DNA from: Mycolicibacterium rhodesiae NBB3 | GTDB taxonomy: Bacteria > Actinomycetota > Actinomycetes > Mycobacteriales > Mycobacteriaceae | Assembly: GCF_000230895.2 (NCBI RefSeq) | Contig: NC_016604.1 | Span: forward strand, 248,001-312,000 | Direction: 5' to 3' | DNA length: 64,000 nucleotides | In this document: positions 10,461 to 19,050 of the stretch, in pieces | How the letters are laid out: each line of letters starts with the position of its first letter | Numbering within the stretch: the first letter of the stretch is position 1 | Position numbers and translations under genes: made by a program | Notes under the pieces: generated by a model | The model's input: only the letters and a program-made list of their open reading frames with translations | What the model was told of the DNA's origin: nothing | Database searches by the model: none

Positions 10461-11542
10461 ACCGATTCCATCTCGATCGACGCGACGCGACGCATCGGCT
10501 GCGTGGAGTACAGCCCCGAAACAGGATCGTAGAACCGGCAGTGCCGCAGGATGTTCCAGAACTTCGAGATAGTCACCCTCTCCACCCGCATCATGTCGGG
10601 ATACGCCTGCATCAACGCAGCCTGCGCCTTCGGAAGGTGATAGAACGGCACTGCCGGCGAGACGTGGTGTGCGGTGTGCACCGAGATGTTGTGCGTGAGG
10701 AACAACAGCCACTTGGGGTACATGAAGTCGATTGTCACCAGCAGCCTGCTCGCATTCTTGGTCCAGTGGTCGGCGCTCAGATAGGGGATGTCCTCAGCGC
10801 TGTGGTGCATCAACGTCGTGATGCTGAACCACACATGCGTGGCGAACCAGGGACCCACGAAGTAGAGCAGCAAGCCTTGCCAGCCGGTGACGTACGTGAG
10901 CACCGGGAGGTACACGGCCGCGAACGCGGCAACGACCGCGATCGACCGGCGCGCGTCGCGGCGCATCTCCTTCTTCGGGAAGTACGACGGCCGCAGCCCG
11001 GAATCCAGCCAGTGGTGGATCGAGCCACCCCACACCGCCCACGTACGCACGCTCATGTAGATCAGCCGGTCCTTCAGAGGCATCCGCCGGTACATCTCCT
11101 CCGGAATCGGTGCCCAGTCGGTGTCCAACTCGAGGCTGTTGGTGTGGGCGTGGTGCAAGTTGTGAACGTGACGCCATGTATGGAACGGATAGAGCAGGTG
11201 CAGGAGTGCGATTTGCCCCACCACGAAGTTCAACCGGCGATTCCGCGAGAACGAGCCATGGCCGCATTCGTGCGCGATGCAGTGCAGGCCCCAGCCACCC
11301 AAGCCGGCGACGACAAGCAGTGGCGGTACCAGATACCACCGATCGACGACGGCGATCGCGACGATGGCGCCGATGTACACCGCCAGGCTGATCGCCAGAC
11401 CGGCGAATCCGCGCGCCACCGACGGCTGCAGGTACTCCCTCGGGATGGCTGCGGTGATCTTCGCACCCTCGAGGGCGTCACTGCGCTCGATGAATTCCTT
11501 GAACCGGATATCGGGATCGGTAGGAACAATGGTCTTGGCCAT
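10457..11542 (-). CDS. Membrane fatty acid desaturase, delta-12/acetylenase-like
   Basis: Di-iron membrane desaturase of 361 aa. The three histidine boxes of the FAD2 / delta-12 class are present: HECGHGSF, HNLHHAHTN and HTAHHVSP, with hydrophobic membrane pairs between them. It differs from the two delta-9-type desaturases upstream in the same operon. In cay-type polyyne clusters the desaturase lying between the ACP and the hydrolase occupies this position, and some FAD2-like enzymes convert double bonds to triple bonds. That acetylenase activity is inferred from context; the sequence shows directly only a delta-12-type desaturase. The stop overlaps the start of the downstream hydrolase by 4 bp. 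Confidence 0.88.
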   Translation of the reverse strand: MAKTIVPTDPDIRFKEFIERSDALEGAKITAAIPREYLQPSVARGFAGLAISLAVYIGAIVAIAVVDRWYLVPPLLVVAGLGGWGLHCIAHECGHGSFSRNRRLNFVVGQIALLHLLYPFHTWRHVHNLHHAHTNSLELDTDWAPIPEEMYRRMPLKDRLIYMSVRTWAVWGGSIHHWLDSGLRPSYFPKKEMRRDARRSIAVVAAFAAVYLPVLTYVTGWQGLLLYFVGPWFATHVWFSITTLMHHSAEDIPYLSADHWTKNASRLLVTIDFMYPKWLLFLTHNISVHTAHHVSPAVPFYHLPKAQAALMQAYPDMMRVERVTISKFWNILRHCRFYDPVSGLYSTQPMRRVASIEMESV

Positions 11543-11571
11543 GACAAGTCTCCCTCCTGGACTCTGTTGGC

Positions 11572-11862
11572 TCAGCTGTGCTGGAGCCGCAGCTCACCAG
11601 CGAGAAAATCCGCGAGATCGTCGATCGTCTCGTGGTCGAACAGAATCGCCGGCGAGAGTCGACGCTCGACGACCTTCTCCAACTTCCCCGAGACCTGAAC
11701 GGCAGTACGAGAATCCAGACCGTACGCGTCGAAAGGTTTGGCGGTGTCCACCTCTGCCTCGGAGATCTTCACCATGCTCGCCAGCTCGGCGACCAGCCAT
11801 CCACGCACCTTCTCGTGCGTCAGCGGTCCCTCGACAACGGCGGTCTTCTTGCGTCCGAACAT
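11572..11862 (-). CDS. Stand-alone acyl carrier protein (FAAL partner)
   Basis: Acyl carrier protein of 96 aa. The phosphopantetheine site is the Ser in AYGLDSRTAVQ, with the usual helix pattern and the C-terminal FDHETIDDLADFL helix. GLDSRTA/GLDSREA-type sites are typical of carrier proteins loaded by fatty acyl-AMP ligases rather than of the fatty acid synthase ACP. The N-terminal basic start (MFGRKKT) is an unusual extra. It lies between the second and third desaturase genes, exactly where the ACP sits in caryoynencin-type clusters, and presumably carries the acyl chain while the desaturases act on it. Confidence 0.9.
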   Translation of the reverse strand: MFGRKKTAVVEGPLTHEKVRGWLVAELASMVKISEAEVDTAKPFDAYGLDSRTAVQVSGKLEKVVERRLSPAILFDHETIDDLADFLAGELRLQHS

Positions 11863-11899
11863 TGTTGTTTCTTCCTTTTCTATGTGGTCTCGATGACGG

Positions 11900-12877
11900 T
11901 CATCGAGTACGGTTTCGCCGCAACCGGGAATTGATCCTGTTGCGATCAGGCATTTTCAGATCCCAGACGATTCCGGCCTTGGCCAGCAGGGCGATCACCC
12001 AGCCGCTGAGATCCGGCTCCCACCAACGCATCGCGTGTCGATACGCACCGGGGAACGCGTGATGGTTGTTCTGGAGTCCCTCGCCGAACGTGAGGATCGC
12101 GACCGGCCAGTTGTTGGCACTGTCATCCTTTGTCGCGAACGGCCGCGAGCCGATCATGTGGCTGACCGATCCGACGCACCACGCCGCCTGATTGGCGACG
12201 AATACCCTTGCGAGCCCGCCGAAGATGAACCCGGAGAATGCTGCGGTGAGCGTGCCGCCGATCGCGAAGCCGAGCAACGCGGGAAGGAGCAGGCTCGCCA
12301 GAGCCCATAGCGGATACGTCCGGTTGTAGTAGTAGAGACGGCGATCGCGGACCACGTCGGGTGCGAACACGGCAACCCGAGTCTCCTGATCGCTGAACAT
12401 CCACGGAACATGCGCATACCAGAGGCCTTTCAGCTTGCCCATCAGACCGGCACCGCTGAGGTTGGGCGAATGCGGGTCGCCCTCTTCGTCGGAGTAGCGG
12501 TGATGCCGGCGGTGCGTGCTCACCCAGAACAGGATCGGACCCTCGAGAGCCATCGATCCCGCGATCATCAGCACGCCCTCGAAGAACGGCGAGGTCTTGA
12601 ACGCCTTGTGCGCGAGGTAGCGGTGGAAACCGATACTGACGCCGAACATTTGAATCGCGTAGAACACCGCGAAGAGCGTGTAGTCGAGCATGGTCACCGT
12701 GCCGGCGACCATCATGTACGCCCCGACGGCGAACCCGATCGCAGGAATTCCCACGGTGACCAGAGCGACGACGCGCTTGGCGCGTGCGCTCTTCGGGTTG
12801 AGCTGCACGATCGCCCGGGCGAGTGATTCATCCCGGCCCGTGGGAGCAGTCGGTCGCGTCTTGGTGTCGAGCATCAT
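11900..12877 (-). CDS. Acyl desaturase, delta-9 (stearoyl-CoA desaturase) type, copy 2
   Basis: Membrane di-iron desaturase of 325 aa. Histidine motifs are HRYLAH, HRRHHRYSDEEGDPHSP and QNNHHAFPG, the pattern of the SCD/OLE1 class. The ORF could extend far upstream, but that part overlaps the preceding gene. The ATG at 12877 (MMLDTKTRP) overlaps the upstream stop by 4 bp, so coupling fixes the start. It is a paralogue of the gene immediately upstream. The end product of two delta-9-type enzymes plus one delta-12-type enzyme acting on a carrier-bound chain would be a polyunsaturated or acetylenic acyl group. Confidence 0.9.
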   Translation of the reverse strand: MMLDTKTRPTAPTGRDESLARAIVQLNPKSARAKRVVALVTVGIPAIGFAVGAYMMVAGTVTMLDYTLFAVFYAIQMFGVSIGFHRYLAHKAFKTSPFFEGVLMIAGSMALEGPILFWVSTHRRHHRYSDEEGDPHSPNLSGAGLMGKLKGLWYAHVPWMFSDQETRVAVFAPDVVRDRRLYYYNRTYPLWALASLLLPALLGFAIGGTLTAAFSGFIFGGLARVFVANQAAWCVGSVSHMIGSRPFATKDDSANNWPVAILTFGEGLQNNHHAFPGAYRHAMRWWEPDLSGWVIALLAKAGIVWDLKMPDRNRINSRLRRNRTR

Positions 12878-13803
12878 GCGTCGCTTCCTGTGTCCGAGTT
12901 GATGTACCGGACATTGCTGACGAGTCCGGCGTGGTCGAGCAGCCTGATGAACTCCCCGACCAGGTCCAGCTGCCACCAATGCCGGCGGGTCATCGCAAGA
13001 CTGGGCCGAGCGTGATGGTTGTTGTGCCATGACCCACCCATGGTCGGTGGTGCGAGGATTCCGATGTTGCGGCTCTCGTCGCGGCTGGGAAACTCGCGGT
13101 GACCGATGGTGTGACCCAGCGAGTTCACCACCCACGTGGCGTGGTCGAGGGCGAAGACGCGGGCGAAACCGCCCCAAAGGATTCCGCCGACGAACCCGTG
13201 GACCGACTGGGTCACCAGCCCTCCGATGAATCCCGGGATCACGAGGCCGAGCAGCACGAGAGTGAAGTACTGGCCGTTGATCTTCATCACCCGCCGGTCC
13301 TGCAGCCAGTCACGGGTGTGTCGGCTCCAGTCGATCTTCTTCACTTGGAACAACCAGCCAACGTGGCCGTGCCACAGGCCTTTCAACCGGCCGCGTATGC
13401 CCGGGCCCTGCGGTTGGGGCGAGTGCGGGTCGCGCTCGGTGTCGGCGAACGCGTGATGAAGGCGGTGGTTCGCGACCCAGAACACGACGGGTCCTTGCGC
13501 GGCCATCGAGGCGGCGACAGCGAGGAATGCCTTGACCGGTTCCGACGCCTCGAACGAGCGGTGAGTGAAGTACCGGTGCAGTCCGCCCTCGACGCCGAGA
13601 CCCGTGATCACGTACATGACGGCGAACAACACCACATCGGATACCCAGAGGCCGTTGTAGATCGCGTAGACGATCGCACCGATCGTACCCAGCGTCGGCA
13701 GCCCCACGGTGAGGTACGCCAGACGCGCGGCGAGGATGTCCCGCTGCGGTTGTTGCTGCGCCTGACGTGTCGGCGCTTCCTGCGAAATCGTGGCCGTGAT
13801 CAT
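12874..13803 (-). CDS. Acyl desaturase, delta-9 (stearoyl-CoA desaturase) type, copy 1
   Basis: Membrane di-iron desaturase of 309 aa with boxes HRYFTHRSF, HRLHHAFADTERDPHSP and WHNNHHARP. A longer ORF begins at 14037, but the ATG at 13803 (MITATISQEAP) overlaps the FAAL stop by 4 bp and gives the usual N-terminus before the first membrane helix. Gene order FAAL, desaturase, desaturase with tight coupling argues for one enzyme complex or at least coordinated stoichiometry. The substrate is inferred to be acyl-ACP rather than acyl-CoA because of the adjacent FAAL and ACP genes. Confidence 0.9.
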   Translation of the reverse strand: MITATISQEAPTRQAQQQPQRDILAARLAYLTVGLPTLGTIGAIVYAIYNGLWVSDVVLFAVMYVITGLGVEGGLHRYFTHRSFEASEPVKAFLAVAASMAAQGPVVFWVANHRLHHAFADTERDPHSPQPQGPGIRGRLKGLWHGHVGWLFQVKKIDWSRHTRDWLQDRRVMKINGQYFTLVLLGLVIPGFIGGLVTQSVHGFVGGILWGGFARVFALDHATWVVNSLGHTIGHREFPSRDESRNIGILAPPTMGGSWHNNHHARPSLAMTRRHWWQLDLVGEFIRLLDHAGLVSNVRYINSDTGSDA

Positions 13804-15479
13804 GCTGTGCACTCCTGAACCGCGGGGACGGATGGCAACTCGTTGGCCAGGAACATGCGCCTGGTTTCCTGCCGGCGCACTTTTCCGCTGGTGGTCGTCG
13901 GGATGGCGCGCTTCGGAGCGATATGGACGTGGGGCCTGATGCCGAACTCCGAAATGACGCTGGAGCGAATCGCCTCCGACATCGTCGAGTGCAGCTGCGC
14001 TGACACTTCCCGATGTCCGGTCTCGGCGACGACGCACAGCTGTTCGGTGCTGTCGTTCGGGACCGAAAACGCCACGGCGAGACGGAGATCGGGATGTGCG
14101 CGGACTACGCCCTCGACATCCTGTGGGTAGATGTTTCGGCCGTTGACGATGACCAGATCCTTGATTCGGCCAGTCACAAACAGTTCACCTGCGCGGAGGA
14201 AGCCGAGATCGCCGGTGCGCAGGTACGCTCCCTCGTCGTCGGCGAGTTTCGCTGTGAACACCTGACGGTTCTGCTCCGGCCGCTCGTGATAGCCGGCGGC
14301 AACGCTCGGCCCCGAAACCCAGATCTCGCCGACGTGACCGTCGTTCAATCGCTCGAGGCTCGTGGGATCGACGATTCGCACGACGTGCTCGCTGTCGACC
14401 TCGCCGCAGCTGACGATGGGGCGGTGGGCTTCTGACGGTTCTGGCGACGAGCCGACGCGGTAGCTCGTTCCGCCCTGCTTACCCGAGACATACAGCGTCG
14501 CTTCGGCCATCCCGTAGCACGGTGTCAACGCGGCCGGGTCGAACCCCAGCGGTTCGGCGGCACGGAGGAACCGCTCGAGAGTATTGGCGCTGATCGGTTC
14601 GGCGCCGCAATAGAGTCGCTCGACGGTCGATAGATCGATTCCCTCAACCGCGTTGTCGCTCAGCGCATCTGACAGCATGTCCAGAGAGAAATTCGGCCCT
14701 ACGGTGATCGACACCCGATAGTCGCTGATGGCTTTCAGCCACCGGAAGGGCTCCTGCACGAAGTGCATGGGCGACATCAGGACGAGGGGCACACCCTGGA
14801 ACATCGATATGAAGATCGTGCCCATCAGCCCCATGTCGTGGTACGGCGGCAACCATGAGAAGCCGACGCGCGCGGGATCGTCACCCATGTTGCGGCCCAG
14901 CGCTTCGCAGTTGCTCACCAGGTTTTCGTGCGTGAGACAAACTCCTTTCGGAGCTCCCGTCGAGCCGGACGTGTACTGGATGAGCGCGACCTCGTTGAGT
15001 GCGGTCGACACCGATTCCGATGCGTCGGCGGTCTCTGGCACCTGCTCGGCATATACGATGGCCGGCTCGAGGTTCGAGGACTGGAGTCGAACCTGCAGCG
15101 CCTCGATCGGTTCGCGGTACATCTGGTCGATCACGATTGCCTTGGGCGCGCAATCGACCGTGATCGCGTGGAATCGGTCCAGCTCTTTGGACCGCAGAGG
15201 CGGGAAACATGGCACCGGGACGGCACCGAGCTTCATGATCCCGTACAGCGCGGCGATGTAGTCGAGGCTGGGATTCACGGCGAGTACGACGCGGTCGCCG
15301 GCGCCGATCCCTCGATCCCGTAGGTGGGCGGCGAATGCGCGCGCCTTGTTCGCCGTATCAGAGAACGTCCACCGGACTTCGCTCTCCGAGGTGCCGTCGG
15401 CAAGAAACACGTACGCCAGGCCATCGGACGCCGATCGGTCGAACACGACGTCGACGATGCTCTTGGGGCGAGAAATCAC
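13800..15479 (-). CDS. Fatty acyl-AMP ligase (FAAL), first gene of the leftward arm
   Basis: ANL-superfamily enzyme of 559 aa that activates a free fatty acid as acyl-AMP and loads it onto a carrier protein. The AMP-binding motif is YTSGSTGAPKG; FAAL-typical blocks are YHDMGLMGTIF, VGPNFSLDML and YGMAEATLYVSG; the C-terminal hinge is RTGDLGFL with KDLVIVNGRNIYPQD, and the catalytic Lys lies in TTSGKVRRQ. The GTG start has an AGAAGGA ribosome site about 8 nt upstream. It leads an operon of FAAL, desaturase, desaturase, ACP, desaturase, hydrolase, the order of cayA-F. It faces a P450 gene across a 256-bp divergent promoter region. Confidence 0.92.
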   Translation of the reverse strand: MISRPKSIVDVVFDRSASDGLAYVFLADGTSESEVRWTFSDTANKARAFAAHLRDRGIGAGDRVVLAVNPSLDYIAALYGIMKLGAVPVPCFPPLRSKELDRFHAITVDCAPKAIVIDQMYREPIEALQVRLQSSNLEPAIVYAEQVPETADASESVSTALNEVALIQYTSGSTGAPKGVCLTHENLVSNCEALGRNMGDDPARVGFSWLPPYHDMGLMGTIFISMFQGVPLVLMSPMHFVQEPFRWLKAISDYRVSITVGPNFSLDMLSDALSDNAVEGIDLSTVERLYCGAEPISANTLERFLRAAEPLGFDPAALTPCYGMAEATLYVSGKQGGTSYRVGSSPEPSEAHRPIVSCGEVDSEHVVRIVDPTSLERLNDGHVGEIWVSGPSVAAGYHERPEQNRQVFTAKLADDEGAYLRTGDLGFLRAGELFVTGRIKDLVIVNGRNIYPQDVEGVVRAHPDLRLAVAFSVPNDSTEQLCVVAETGHREVSAQLHSTMSEAIRSSVISEFGIRPHVHIAPKRAIPTTTSGKVRRQETRRMFLANELPSVPAVQECTA

Positions 15480-15735
15480 GGTGAGTCCTTCTCTGAAGTC
15501 GGTCTCTGCGGCTGCACCTCTCAGTGCGATGCCGCTATGGCACCGTGCGGAACTTGGCGGTTTCTTGGAGTCGCGGCCGGGAGAGCGCGCGAAACTCTAA
15601 TCCTGCTGTGTACCAACGACTTCAAGGTGAACCGCTGACCGACAGCCATAGTGCGATTTCTGCCGGCGACGTCTTCCAAGATTTCACCAAGGTCGCCGCC
15701 GCACCGTGATCGCGACCCAACCAATGGAGGCCAAG
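15480..15735. promoter_or_regulatory. Divergent promoter region of the biosynthetic cluster
   Basis: This 256-bp non-coding stretch separates the outward-facing FAAL and P450 genes and must contain the promoters of both arms. On the minus strand an AGAAGGA ribosome site precedes the FAAL GTG. On the plus strand GGAGG at 15726-15730 precedes the P450 GTG at 15736. I see no clear regulator operator, and no dedicated regulator gene lies within the cluster. Small ORFs crossing this region have no coding character. Confidence 0.55.
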
Positions 15736-17028
15736 GTGACGCTTCACAGCGACACACCATCCGCAGGACAGCTCCGGACCGCGACAGGTTGTCCGTTCGG
15801 TGCATCACCTGCCGTGGCAGCTCCTCAGCGAGATGCCACCGACCGTGGCCAACTCCTGCTTCGACTCGCGCGCAGCGGCCGCGATGCCGTCTCCTACCGG
15901 ATCGGCGCCGAGCGCAACGTGCTACTGAACCACCCCGACCATGCTCAGCATGTACTTGGCTCCAACCGTGACAACTACAGCAAAGACACCGGTGCCAACC
16001 GATATTTTCGGACCGAGGTCGCCGACGGAATCCTGACGGCCGACGGTGCGCGCTGGCGCTGGCACCGGACTCTGCTGACACCGGCGTTCCGGGACCGGCA
16101 GCGGCTGGCCGCGACGGCCCGGGAAGCCATTGCCGCACTTATCGCACGCTTCGATTCCGCCGCCGATACGGGCAGCGAAGTGAATCTGTCCGCTGCGATC
16201 GCCGAGGTGACTCTCTCGATCACGACCCGCGCGCTGTTCGGAATGAACCATCAGCCCTTCATCGAGCACTGCGCGGCGTTGGGCAGCGTCCTCGACGACG
16301 CGGGTTCACTGCTCCCCGGCGCCGCCGCAGGCGTCGGTCCACGCGACGCGCTGTACCGGCAGATCCGTGACGCGGTGTCCGCGTCGGCCACCGAAGACCA
16401 TGGGCCGGCACTGTCGGCGCTGACCGGCGACCCGACCCACGCCGGTGAGGCGCTGCACCAGCAGATGGTGACACTGCTTCTGGCCGGGTACGAGACCACC
16501 GCCAACTCGCTGACATGGGCCTGGATCCTGCTCATGCAGCATCCCGACATCTACGGGGAGTGGCAGCACCTTCTCGACACCGACCACGACCGTGCCGCCG
16601 ACCTGACCAAAGCCCTGTTCGACGAAACCCTGCGCCTGTATCCATCGGCGTGGCTGCTCGGCCGTCGCGCGCTCGCCGACGACCACGTAGGGGGTATCGA
16701 CATCCCTGCCGGAGCGGCCGTGACGATCAGCCCCTTTCTGCTGCATCGACACCCGCAGTTCTGGGATGACGCGGAGTCCTTCCGGCCCCAGCGATTCCTC
16801 ACCGGCGGCACGCGGCCCACCCACCGCTATGCGTACATCCCGTTCGGTGCAGGCCACCGCTACTGCATCGGGTCGTCCTACGCCCACGACGAGGCCGCGA
16901 TGATCCTGACCGCACTCGGGGCCCGATACACCTTCCAATCGGCGCATGCCGCGGACGCCCGGCCTGACCACAAATTCGTCCTTCGCGCCCCGGACCCGTT
17001 CGGTGTGATCGTGCGCCGCCGCTCCTAG
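15736..17028 (+). CDS. Cytochrome P450
   Basis: Haem-thiolate monooxygenase of 430 aa. The haem-binding motif is FGAGHRYCIG with Cys at about residue 377. The I-helix motif is AGYETT, the K-helix ExxR is ETLR, and the PxRF-type segment is SFRPQRF. An upstream GTG at 15706 is in frame, but the GTG at 15736 has a good GGAGG 5 nt away, so I start there. It heads the rightward arm and is divergent from the FAAL. In caryoynencin biosynthesis a P450 hydroxylates and rearranges the polyyne chain, so a tailoring oxidation on the unsaturated chain is the natural inference. An electron-transfer partner gene is not present in the cluster. Confidence 0.92.
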   Translation: MTLHSDTPSAGQLRTATGCPFGASPAVAAPQRDATDRGQLLLRLARSGRDAVSYRIGAERNVLLNHPDHAQHVLGSNRDNYSKDTGANRYFRTEVADGILTADGARWRWHRTLLTPAFRDRQRLAATAREAIAALIARFDSAADTGSEVNLSAAIAEVTLSITTRALFGMNHQPFIEHCAALGSVLDDAGSLLPGAAAGVGPRDALYRQIRDAVSASATEDHGPALSALTGDPTHAGEALHQQMVTLLLAGYETTANSLTWAWILLMQHPDIYGEWQHLLDTDHDRAADLTKALFDETLRLYPSAWLLGRRALADDHVGGIDIPAGAAVTISPFLLHRHPQFWDDAESFRPQRFLTGGTRPTHRYAYIPFGAGHRYCIGSSYAHDEAAMILTALGARYTFQSAHAADARPDHKFVLRAPDPFGVIVRRRS

Positions 17029-17080
17029 ACACCAACCTCCGCGACAACCAATGCCCAACCAACCACCGATGAAAGAAGCC

Positions 17081-17344
17081 ATGACCACTTCCTCGCCGCT
17101 ATCGCCGCACACCACCGACACCAGTGCCCTGGTCCGCGCCATGATCGCGAATCACACCAGGCTTCCGCTGGACCAGATAACGCCGGATCGTGCCCTCGAC
17201 AACCTCGGACTCGACTCCCTCGGCGCACTGGAACTCCTGCTGATGTGCGAAGCGGAGTTCGGAATCGTCGCCCTCGACGACACCGAGATCGAAGTACACA
17301 CCGTCGCCGACGCGATCTCCTTCATCGAGGCCAAGATCCGATGA
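17081..17344 (+). CDS. Acyl carrier protein 2
   Basis: Carrier protein of 87 aa with the phosphopantetheine Ser in NLGLDSLGALELL. An in-frame ATG at 17051 would add ten residues, but the ATG at 17081 has a GAAAG-type site just upstream and gives a more usual N-terminus. The stop overlaps the start of the second FAAL gene by 4 bp, so this ACP is probably the loading partner of that ligase. The acidic C-terminal half (DDTEIEVHTVADAISFIEAKI) is typical of free-standing carriers. Confidence 0.9.
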   Translation: MTTSSPLSPHTTDTSALVRAMIANHTRLPLDQITPDRALDNLGLDSLGALELLLMCEAEFGIVALDDTEIEVHTVADAISFIEAKIR

Positions 17345-19050
17345 GCACCTTCACCGATCAGATGTACGCCAACGCCGCATCCAGTGCTCGCGGACTTGTC
17401 ACCGGCCCATGGGAAGCCCCGGTCCGGCGCAGTTGGAGCGAGATCCACGAGCAGGCGCGGCGGATGGCAGGCGCGCTTGCGGGTGCCGGTATCGGACCGG
17501 GCTCAGTAGTCGCGGTACTCGGCGGTAATCCGGCCGACGTCGCGCCACTCGCCCAGGCGGTGTGGATGCGCGGCACCGCGCTGACCATGCTTCAACAGCC
17601 CACGCCCCGAACCGATCTCGCCGTCTGGCTGGCAGACAGCATCCGCGCCGCGAACACCATCGGGGCGGTCCTGACCGTCGTCGGCGCACCATTCGGCGCG
17701 GCGGAAGAGCCGCTGGCCGCCGCAGGACAACGAGTGGTCACCATCGACGCCCTCCGATCGGGACCGGACATCGACCCACTGCATGTGGATGATTCGGCGG
17801 TCGCCATGTACCAGCTGACCTCCGGGTCGACCGGCACGCCGAAGGCCGTACAGCTGACCCACGCGAACCTTTACGCCAACTCGGTCGCCCTGTTCACCGC
17901 CACCGACGGCGATGCGACCACGGATGTGATGGTGTCCTGGCTGCCGTTGTCCCACGACATGGGAATGCTCGCATTCCTCACTCATCCGATGCAATGGGGC
18001 GTCGAGCTCATCGCCGCTACGCCAGAGGAATTCCTGCGTCGTCCGGCGCTGTGGCCGGACCTCATCACCCGCTACCGCGGGGCGATCACGTCCGGACCCA
18101 ACTTCGCGTACGCGGTGCTCGCCCTGACGCTGGAACGAGCCGAGCCGGGCAGATACGACCTGTCCAGTTTGCGTGTCGCGATCAACGGCGCCGAACCCAT
18201 CGACGCGCGCGATGTACACCGTTTGGCGGAGGCCGGTGCGCGCTTCGGATTGCGGCCGGGCGCGATCACCTCCGCGTACGGCATGGCCGAAGCCACTCTC
18301 GCGGTCACATTCGATAGATCCCAACAGGTCGGCGTGGACCGGATCAGCCGCCGCGATCTGCACGAACGCGGCCTCGCGACTCCAGACGACGCGGCCGACG
18401 CCCGCAGCGTCGTATCGGTCGGCGTGCCGGTCGCGGGCATGGAGGTCCGCGTCGTCGACGACCACGGCCGGCCACATCCACCACGACAGGTCGGCTCGAT
18501 CGAGGTTCGCGGTGCCGCGGTGTCGCGGGGCTACCTCACCGAAAATGGTTGGCTGGACGGCGATTTCCGGAACGGCTGGCTATCCACCGGTGACCTCGGC
18601 TACCTCGACGCGGACGGCAAGCTGTATGTGTGCGGCCGCGCCAAGGACGTGATCGTCATCGCCGGAAACAACGTCTACCCGACCGACATCGAACGGGCGG
18701 CCTGCGCGGTCCCCGGCGTCAGGGCCGGCAACGCGGTCGCCGTCCGCATCGAGGCCGGAGCCGGAGGGCCGGCGACATCCAGCACCGGCGACAGCCGGGA
18801 GAGCTTCGCCGTGCTCGCCGAGTCGAAGCAGGCTGACGATCCCGCCGAAGCCGAACGCATCCGGGCCGAGATCGCCCTCCGGGTCAGCCAGGCCGTCGGC
18901 TACAACGCGCGCGCGGTGCTCGTGCTGCCTCCCGGCAGTGTGCCGAAGACGGGCTCGGGCAAGTTGCAGCGTGGCAAGGCAGCCGAAGTCTTCGCCCGGA
19001 TCGAGGGCAAGGCCGCCGACTACACCTCGCGAAAGGAAGCCCGGGCATGA
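17341..19050 (+). CDS. Fatty acyl-AMP ligase (FAAL), second copy
   Basis: ANL-family ligase of 569 aa. The AMP-binding motif is LTSGSTGTPKAV, with FAAL-typical blocks LPLSHDMGMLAFL, TSGPNFAYAVLAL and SAYGMAEATLAV. The hinge STGDLGYLDADG, the segment KDVIVIAGNNVYPTDIE and a C-terminal catalytic Lys in KTGSGKLQRGK are present. The long ORF opens upstream inside the ACP gene, but the ATG at 17341 overlaps the ACP stop (ATGA). It is clearly diverged from the FAAL at 13800-15479, so the cluster has two independent fatty-acid entry points or two loading steps on different carriers. Confidence 0.92.
   Translation: MSTFTDQMYANAASSARGLVTGPWEAPVRRSWSEIHEQARRMAGALAGAGIGPGSVVAVLGGNPADVAPLAQAVWMRGTALTMLQQPTPRTDLAVWLADSIRAANTIGAVLTVVGAPFGAAEEPLAAAGQRVVTIDALRSGPDIDPLHVDDSAVAMYQLTSGSTGTPKAVQLTHANLYANSVALFTATDGDATTDVMVSWLPLSHDMGMLAFLTHPMQWGVELIAATPEEFLRRPALWPDLITRYRGAITSGPNFAYAVLALTLERAEPGRYDLSSLRVAINGAEPIDARDVHRLAEAGARFGLRPGAITSAYGMAEATLAVTFDRSQQVGVDRISRRDLHERGLATPDDAADARSVVSVGVPVAGMEVRVVDDHGRPHPPRQVGSIEVRGAAVSRGYLTENGWLDGDFRNGWLSTGDLGYLDADGKLYVCGRAKDVIVIAGNNVYPTDIERAACAVPGVRAGNAVAVRIEAGAGGPATSSTGDSRESFAVLAESKQADDPAEAERIRAEIALRVSQAVGYNARAVLVLPPGSVPKTGSGKLQRGKAAEVFARIEGKAADYTSRKEARA

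Noticed and set aside
10457..13803. Polyunsaturated fatty acid synthase (Pfa type) pathway
   Set aside because: Pfa systems are large iterative PKS proteins with tandem ACPs; here separate di-iron desaturases, FAAL and ACP are encoded.
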